The notes beneath the pieces are model-generated. The model saw nothing but the letters and a program-made list of their open reading frames with translations. It searched no databases and had not been told where the DNA came from. A program made the position numbers and the translations under genes. Shown here one piece after another: positions 1 to 3,930 of a DNA stretch of 9,011 bases; position 1 is the stretch's first letter, and every line of letters begins with the position of its first letter. Where the stretch lies: the NCBI GenBank assembly GCA_030610515.1, contig JAUWRQ010000016.1, forward strand, positions 1 through 9,011, in the 5' to 3' direction. This DNA comes from Candidatus Eiseniibacteriota bacterium. Lineage in GTDB: Bacteria; Joyebacterota; Joyebacteria; Joyebacterales; Joyebacteraceae.

Positions 1-657
1 AACGGGATCCTCGCGGAGTTCAGCACAGGAACGATCTCGGGCAACATCATCGTGAACGGCGACGGAACGGGCGTCGCCGCGTCGGGTTTCGCGGGAACGA
101 TCGAGGGAAACGAGATCTCCGGATGCTACCGCGGCATCGAGGGATGGATGCACGGAGCATGCCCGGACGCGTCGATCGTCTGGAACTACGTGCACCAGTG
201 CGGCCACGGAATCGAGATCATCACGTGCGCCGCCCTCGAGGGGAACATCGTCGAGAGCTGCACGAACACAGGCATCTCCGTGTTGGGCTCTCAAGGTTGC
301 GACGTCGACGGTAACGTGGTCCGCTGGAACGAGGTTGGCATCTACCTGGACTCAGGGCTGGGTGTCGGCATCCATGGAAACGACATCTACGGCAGCGAAT
401 TATACAACCTCGAGTGCTACCCGTGGACGCGCGAGACGCCCGGTGCGCCGATGCGCGGGACGTTCGACCTCGACGCCACGATGAACTGGTGGGGAACGAA
501 CGATCCCCACGAGATCGCTCGCGGCATCATGGACTGCAACGACGACCCCGCAATCGACTGCTGCGTTGTCTTCGACCCGTGGTGCGTTGCGCCGGGATGC
601 GACCCGACGACCACAGAGCCGACTAGTTGGGGAACGGTAAAGGCGATCTTCCGCTGA
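1..657 (+). CDS. Secreted right-handed beta-helix (NosD/pectate-lyase-like) repeat protein, C-terminal part
   Basis: Open from the left edge, so the N-terminus and any signal peptide are outside; 218 residues are visible, ending at TGA. Seen: successive short rungs with I-x-G-N-x-I turns (ISGNII, IEGNEIS, LEGNIV, VDGNVV, IHGNDIY), the pattern of parallel beta-helix repeats. Near residues 161-190 comes a block N-W-W-G-T-N-D-P-x-x-I-A-x-x-I, then a D-D-P and a V-F-D-P-W. Known: an N-W-W-G-T-x-D-P block of this kind often closes such extracellular beta-helices. The visible part has twelve cysteines, many for this fold, which suggests disulfides outside the cytoplasm. A Thr/Pro/Glu linker leads to a terminal S-W-G-T-V-K-A-I-F-R tail that looks like a sorting tag (inference). 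The ligand or substrate cannot be told; no catalytic residues are evident. The next gene starts 17 nt downstream. Confidence 0.8.
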   Translation, partial: NGILAEFSTGTISGNIIVNGDGTGVAASGFAGTIEGNEISGCYRGIEGWMHGACPDASIVWNYVHQCGHGIEIITCAALEGNIVESCTNTGISVLGSQGCDVDGNVVRWNEVGIYLDSGLGVGIHGNDIYGSELYNLECYPWTRETPGAPMRGTFDLDATMNWWGTNDPHEIARGIMDCNDDPAIDCCVVFDPWCVAPGCDPTTTEPTSWGTVKAIFR

Positions 658-674
658 GGGGAGACAAGTTCGGG

Positions 675-1691
675 ATGAACAAGGAGCTACTCGAGAGGAC
701 CGCGCGCGCGCTCGTGGCACCCGGCAAGGGGATACTCGCCGCGGACGAGAGCGCAGGGACCATCAAGAAGAGGTTCGACGGAATCGGGGCCGAATCGACC
801 GAAGAGAGCAGGCGGGCGTATCGCGAGATCCTGTTCACGACAACGGGAGCAGAGGAGTACGTGTCCGGCGTCATCCTGTTTGACGAGACACTGCACCAGT
901 CGTCGGTCGACGGGACACCGTTCCCGAAGCTCCTCGCCGAGAAGGGCATCGTGCCGGGCATCAAGGTCGACAAGGGCGCCAAGGACCTCGCGCTCTTCCC
1001 TGGAGAGAAGGTGACCGAAGGCCTCGATGGACTGCGCGAACGGCTGGCTGAGTACGTCGTGCTCGGCGCGCGCTTCGCGAAGTGGCGAGCCGTCATCACG
1101 ATCGGCGACGGCATCCCGACGACGACGTGCCTGCGGGCGAACGCCCGCGCGCTCGCCCGGTACGCGGCACTCTGCCAGGAAGCGGGACTCGTGCCGATCG
1201 TCGAACCCGAGGTGCTCATGGACGGCGGCCACACGATCGAGCGCTGCGAGGAGGTGACATTCGCGGCCCTTCGAAGCGTCTACCACGAACTCCGTGAGCA
1301 CCGCGTCGTCCTGCCGGGGACGCTACTGAAGCCGAACATGGTCCTGCCCGGGAAGGACTGCCCCGCTCAGGCGACGCCGTCACGGATCGCGGAAGCCACC
1401 GTGAGGTGCTTCGCCGGCGTCGTGCCGGTCGCCGTGCCCGGCATCGTGTTCCTTTCGGGAGGTCAGAATCCACAGGAGTCGACGGAACGCTTGAGCGCCA
1501 TGAACGCGATCGGCCCGCACGCGTGGGAACTCAGCTTCTCCTACGGCCGAGCGCTCCAGGAACCTGTTCTCAAGGCGTGGGGCGGCAATCCGTCGAACGC
1601 GGACGCGGCGAGAGCGGCGTTCCTGCACCGCGCGGCGCTGAACGGCGCGGCAAGGTATGGGGAGTACACGTCGGACATGGAGCGGGCATGA
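675..1691 (+). CDS. fba: Class I fructose-bisphosphate aldolase (glycolytic/gluconeogenic, animal/plant type)
   Basis: Reversibly cleaves fructose 1,6-bisphosphate to dihydroxyacetone phosphate and glyceraldehyde 3-phosphate in the cytoplasm through a lysine Schiff base. The 338 residues span nearly the whole family length. Seen: A-P-G-K-G-I-L-A-A-D-E-S at 15-26, holding D24 (rabbit Asp33); K-V-D-K with K100 (rabbit Lys107); I-V-E-P-E at 175-179 (rabbit Glu187/Glu189); T-L-L-K-P-N-M at 216-222 with K219 as the Schiff-base lysine (rabbit Lys229); L-S-G-G-Q at 260-264; S-Y-G-R at 289-292 for phosphate binding. The rabbit Lys146 position is T142; I believe plastid and bacterial members also vary here, so this is not inactivating evidence. 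The C-terminal tail ends soon after Y-T-S and lacks the long animal tail. The ATG at 675 is preceded by AGGGGAG at 657-663 (11-nt spacer), which begins inside the previous stop codon. The stop overlaps the next start (ATGA), so the two are probably coupled. Confidence 0.95.
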   Translation: MNKELLERTARALVAPGKGILAADESAGTIKKRFDGIGAESTEESRRAYREILFTTTGAEEYVSGVILFDETLHQSSVDGTPFPKLLAEKGIVPGIKVDKGAKDLALFPGEKVTEGLDGLRERLAEYVVLGARFAKWRAVITIGDGIPTTTCLRANARALARYAALCQEAGLVPIVEPEVLMDGGHTIERCEEVTFAALRSVYHELREHRVVLPGTLLKPNMVLPGKDCPAQATPSRIAEATVRCFAGVVPVAVPGIVFLSGGQNPQESTERLSAMNAIGPHAWELSFSYGRALQEPVLKAWGGNPSNADAARAAFLHRAALNGAARYGEYTSDMERA

Positions 1692-2647
1692 TGCCGGGAC
1701 CCGACAAGCCGAGGATCGGCATCAGCACGTGCCTCCTGGGCGAGAACGTTCGCTACGACGGTGATCACGCGCGCGACGGATTTCTCACCGACACGTTCGG
1801 GCGATTCGTCGAGTGGGTTCCCGTCTGCCCTGAGGCGGAGACGGGGCTCGGGGTCCCGCGCGAGCCGATCCACCTCGTCGGCGACCCGGAGAGTTCCCGC
1901 CTGGTGACGGTCAAGACGGGCGTCGACGTCACGGCCGGAATGAAGCGGTGGGCGAAGCGGCGCTTGAAGGAACTCGAGGGGGAGAACCTGGTCGGATACG
2001 TCTTCAAGTCCCGCTCACCCAGCTGCGGGATCGAGCGGGTCAAGGTGTTCGATGGACGGGAGGCCCCGCGCAGGGTCGGGACCGGCATCTGGGCGCGGGC
2101 GTTCATGGACCGCTTTCCACTCCTGCCCGTGGAGGACGAGGAGAAGCTACGCGACCCGCGCATCCGCGAGAACTTCATCGAGTGCGTCTTCTGTCTCAGG
2201 CGGTATCGCGACGCGATGCGACCGCGGCGATCGCGCGGCGCCCTCGTCAGGTTCCACGCCGAGCACGAGTTCCAGATCATGGCGCACAGTCTAAGTCTCC
2301 AGAAGGAGATGGGGCGGCTTCTGGCGAGTGCGAGGGAGCGTAATCTCGCGGAGCTGTGCGTGGAGTACGAGGCCGTTCTCGTGCGCGCCCTCAGGCTCCC
2401 GGCGACGGCGCGCAAGAACGCGGACGTTCTCAGGCACGCGCTCGGTCATCTTAGGAGGATGCTGACGGCGGACGAGAAGCGGGAAATGCTCGACGTCATC
2501 TCCGAGTGCCGGCGCGGTTTCCTGCCGCTCATCGTCCCGGTCACGATGCTTGCGCACCACGCCAGGAGGCACGACGAGCCTCACCTGGCCTCACAGACCT
2601 ACCTCTCCCCGGACCCGGTAGAACTCAGACTTCGCAACCACGCGTAG
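1688..2647 (+). CDS. ybgA: DUF523-DUF1722 fusion protein (TudS-like thiouracil desulfidase domain plus YbgA C-terminal domain)
   Basis: 319 residues. The N-terminal DUF523 domain (about 9-160) begins I-G-I-S-T-C-L-L-G-E-N-V-R-Y-D-G. It has the three cysteines expected of the TudS [4Fe-4S] site: C15 in STCLLG, C47 in PVCPEAE and C113 in SPSCG. Known: TudS enzymes remove sulphur from 2-thiouracil using a cluster held by three cysteines. The C-terminal DUF1722 domain (about 185-319) begins L-V-R-F-H-A-E-H-E-F and ends with the typical T-Y-L-S-P-D-P-V-E-L-R-L-R-N-H; its role is unknown to me. The fused order matches E. coli YbgA. The ATG at 1688 overlaps the aldolase stop (ATGA), with GGAG at 1679-1682 five bases upstream; ATG 1691 is an equally possible start one codon later. 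A role in salvage or detoxification of thiolated pyrimidines is inference; substrate unproven for fusion members. Confidence 0.9.
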   Translation: MMPGPDKPRIGISTCLLGENVRYDGDHARDGFLTDTFGRFVEWVPVCPEAETGLGVPREPIHLVGDPESSRLVTVKTGVDVTAGMKRWAKRRLKELEGENLVGYVFKSRSPSCGIERVKVFDGREAPRRVGTGIWARAFMDRFPLLPVEDEEKLRDPRIRENFIECVFCLRRYRDAMRPRRSRGALVRFHAEHEFQIMAHSLSLQKEMGRLLASARERNLAELCVEYEAVLVRALRLPATARKNADVLRHALGHLRRMLTADEKREMLDVISECRRGFLPLIVPVTMLAHHARRHDEPHLASQTYLSPDPVELRLRNHA

Positions 2648-2683
2648 TGCCTTGGATCCGGCCTTGCTCCGATGGAAGGGCGT

Positions 2684-2785
2684 GCGACGGCGTACGTCCG
2701 TCGCTCACGGCAGTGCGACCTCCCGAGCACGAGCATCGATGAGATGCTTGACCAGCTGGCGCGACGGTGAGTTGCGTCGCGACGG
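2684..2785. promoter_or_regulatory. GCGACGG repeat cluster with hairpin and palindrome, candidate operator region
   Basis: GCGACGG occurs at 2684-2690, 2761-2767 and 2779-2785, and its reverse complement CCGTCGC at 2698-2704. The first copy and the inverted copy form a 7-bp stem with a 7-nt loop, 36 nt after the stop of the DUF523-DUF1722 gene. It could end transcription, but no T-run follows. The second and third copies are part of a direct repeat GCGACGGTG spaced 18 nt apart, and the third overlaps a perfect 10-bp palindrome CGTCGCGACG at 2775-2784. Short GC-rich words recur by chance in such DNA, so an operator is only a possibility. Confidence 0.25.
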
Positions 2786-2799
2786 TGTGATGGTAGACT
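2772..2799 (+). promoter_or_regulatory. Possible sigma-70-type promoter for the GNAT gene
   Basis: TTGCGT (2772-2777) and TAGACT (2794-2799) are separated by 16 nt and resemble -35 and -10 boxes (TTG matches; T-A-x-A-x-T matches). The spacer holds the palindrome CGTCGCGACG. If used, transcription would start near 2806, leaving a leader of about 130 nt before the TTG start at 2940. The match is modest and the organism's consensus is unknown. Confidence 0.25.
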
Positions 2800-2822
2800 T
2801 CGAATAGCAGACTCTGGATGGT

Positions 2823-2911
2823 GGGGCACCCCGAACGGACGCCGCCGCAGCCGGCCCCGATGGCGGGTGCCCCTTCGCGAAGCCGGACGGCCCTCCGCCG
2901 GTGCGGGCTTC
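2823..2911 (+). promoter_or_regulatory. Two inverted repeats in the presumed 5' leader of the GNAT gene
   Basis: GGGGCACCC (2823-2831) is the perfect reverse complement of GGGTGCCCC (2865-2873), a 9-bp stem with a 33-nt loop. Immediately after it, GAAGCC (2879-2884) pairs with GGCTTC (2906-2911). A palindrome CTTCGCGAAG (2873-2882) overlaps both and could compete with them. The second stem ends 16 nt before the GAGGA ribosome binding site at 2928-2932. No known riboswitch or 4.5S RNA signature was recognised. It could be a leader structure or chance pairing in GC-rich DNA. Confidence 0.3.
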
Positions 2912-2939
2912 AGTACGTGCCTGAGCCGAGGAACACGCA

Positions 2940-3836
2940 TTGCCTGAATCGCGACCCTTGAAACGCGGGGAAGAACTCCTCTGGATGAGCCTCAAGGCCT
3001 CCGTGGCCTCGGGCAGACTCGACTCGGACGATGTGGGCGTCGCGATCGGTCGCGAGGATCCACGGTCGTTTCTCATTGCCCTCGACGGAGCGCGCTGCGC
3101 CGGAAGGCTCCGAGGGAAGTTCCTCAATCCCAGGCTCTACTTCGTTCGGGAGCTACTGGCGTCAGACGACGCGGAGTTCGACGACGTCGCCTCCTCTCTG
3201 TGCACGGTCCTCAGCGACTCATTCGCCGAGGACGGAACGGAGATCCTGGCGTGGGACAGAGCGGCGGACCACGCGACGAACCGTGCGCTAGAGGCGGCCG
3301 GCTTCGTCGTCGGCCGGCGCAAGGTCTTCGTCGAGCGCGGCCTCTCCGGATACGAGTCACCGCACGAGGACGTTCTCGAGTACAGAACGCTGGCGGAACT
3401 CGGAGAGGAGAGGTTCCTCGAGATCATGACGGAGGCGGCGAGGGGCGACCCCTTCGAGGACGTCACGGAGCGCGACCCGAGAGGCGACTTCCGGGAGCTG
3501 GTGGACTACGCGGGAGACCGATTCGACCCGACCTGGTGGCGAGCTGCGTTCCAGGACGGCAAGCCCGTCGGAGTCGTTCTGCCCCAGGCGTTCGCGGACA
3601 GGGAAGCCGAGGGGAGTCTCTTCTACGTGGGAGTCTTTCCCGACCGGAGGGGGCGCGGATTCGGGAAGATGTTGCACGCGGCGGGCCTCGAGTTCCTGGC
3701 TCGAAACGGCATCGAGCGCTACGTCGGCTCGACGGACAGCCGCAACACGCCGATGATCGCGGTCTTCACCGCCAACGGATGCAGCCGGACGGGAACGCAG
3801 CTCTTCTACAAGGCGTTGCGCAGGAGCGAGAGATAG
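2940..3836 (+). CDS. Tandem GNAT-family N-acetyltransferase with a degenerate first domain
   Basis: 298 residues, predicted soluble and cytoplasmic. The second half (about 145-295) is a typical GNAT fold. It has a strand GSLFYVGVFP at 225-234, then the acetyl-CoA pyrophosphate loop R-G-R-G-F-G at 237-242 (Q/R-x-x-G-x-G), helix KMLHAAGLEFLARNG, and S-x-N-T-P-M-I-A-V-F-T-A-N-G at 267-280 near the end. The first half ends in D-x-A-x-N-R-A-L-E-A-A-G-F (about 109-122), which resembles the last GNAT helix-strand, but it has no R-x-x-G-x-G loop, so it is probably a degenerate copy. Two-domain GNATs of this kind include MshD, but nothing here points to mycothiol. The start is TTG: GAGGA at 2928-2932 lies 7 nt upstream, and a TGA in the same frame at 2922-2924 rules out a longer product. 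The acceptor substrate is unknown. Confidence 0.85.
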   Translation: MPESRPLKRGEELLWMSLKASVASGRLDSDDVGVAIGREDPRSFLIALDGARCAGRLRGKFLNPRLYFVRELLASDDAEFDDVASSLCTVLSDSFAEDGTEILAWDRAADHATNRALEAAGFVVGRRKVFVERGLSGYESPHEDVLEYRTLAELGEERFLEIMTEAARGDPFEDVTERDPRGDFRELVDYAGDRFDPTWWRAAFQDGKPVGVVLPQAFADREAEGSLFYVGVFPDRRGRGFGKMLHAAGLEFLARNGIERYVGSTDSRNTPMIAVFTANGCSRTGTQLFYKALRRSER

Positions 3837-3844
3837 CACGGGCG

Positions 3845-3888
3845 GAGCGATGATGGATTGTCCATCGGTTCCGCTCTCCGGCATCATC
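3845..3888 (+). promoter_or_regulatory. Dyad with a competing alternative stem upstream of the molybdenum hydroxylase gene
   Basis: GATGGA (3852-3857), loop TTG, TCCATC (3861-3866) form a perfect 6-bp hairpin. It extends across an internal loop by GAGCG (3845-3849) with CGCTC (3872-3876). GATGATG (3849-3855) can instead pair with CATCATC (3882-3888), excluding the first hairpin. No T-run follows, so a standard intrinsic terminator is unlikely. It starts 8 nt after the GNAT stop. A weak promoter (TTGTCC 3858-3863, CATCAT 3882-3887, 18-nt spacer) overlaps the dyad, so an operator reading is also possible. Confidence 0.3.
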
Positions 3889-3930
3889 ACGTAGAGTCGA
3901 TCGTGCCGTCCCCGACGCCTACCATTCAAC

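Larger units (their letters stand above)
2648..2939. other. Longest intergenic gap: repeat cluster, possible promoter and possible structured leader
   Basis: 292 bases with no convincing protein gene. The first part (2684-2785) holds repeated GCGACGG words, a hairpin and a palindrome. A weak sigma-70-like promoter is possible at 2772-2799. The last part (2823-2911) holds two inverted repeats ahead of the ribosome binding site of the next gene. Two short ORFs on the + strand (2672-2770 and 2739-2807) have no visible ribosome binding site and no recognisable product. Confidence 0.6.

Noticed and set aside
627..674. A TTG start that would lengthen the aldolase by 16 residues
   Set aside because: It would overlap the end of the beta-helix gene. 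The family sequence begins close to the ATG at 675, which has an upstream AGGGGAG.
623..1301. Overlapping - strand open frames opposite the aldolase
   Set aside because: The aldolase on the + strand is unambiguous; the - products are low-complexity shadows.
1406..1687. Upstream extension of the DUF523-DUF1722 frame inside the aldolase gene
   Set aside because: The translated extension is Arg-rich and unlike DUF523. The domain begins right after the ATG at 1688, which has a ribosome binding site and an ATGA overlap.
2684..2704. Intrinsic terminator after the DUF523-DUF1722 gene
   Set aside because: The 7-bp stem is real, but no T-run follows it, so it is kept only as part of a regulatory candidate.
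2672..2770. A 32-codon + strand ORF in the gap before the GNAT gene
   Set aside because: No ribosome binding site, no recognisable product, and the ORF contains the GCGACGG hairpin. A real small protein cannot be excluded but is not supported.
2739..2807. A 22-codon + strand ORF encoding R-D-G-E-L-R-R-D-G
   Set aside because: Very short, no ribosome binding site, and its internal repeat is just the 18-nt DNA repeat read in frame.
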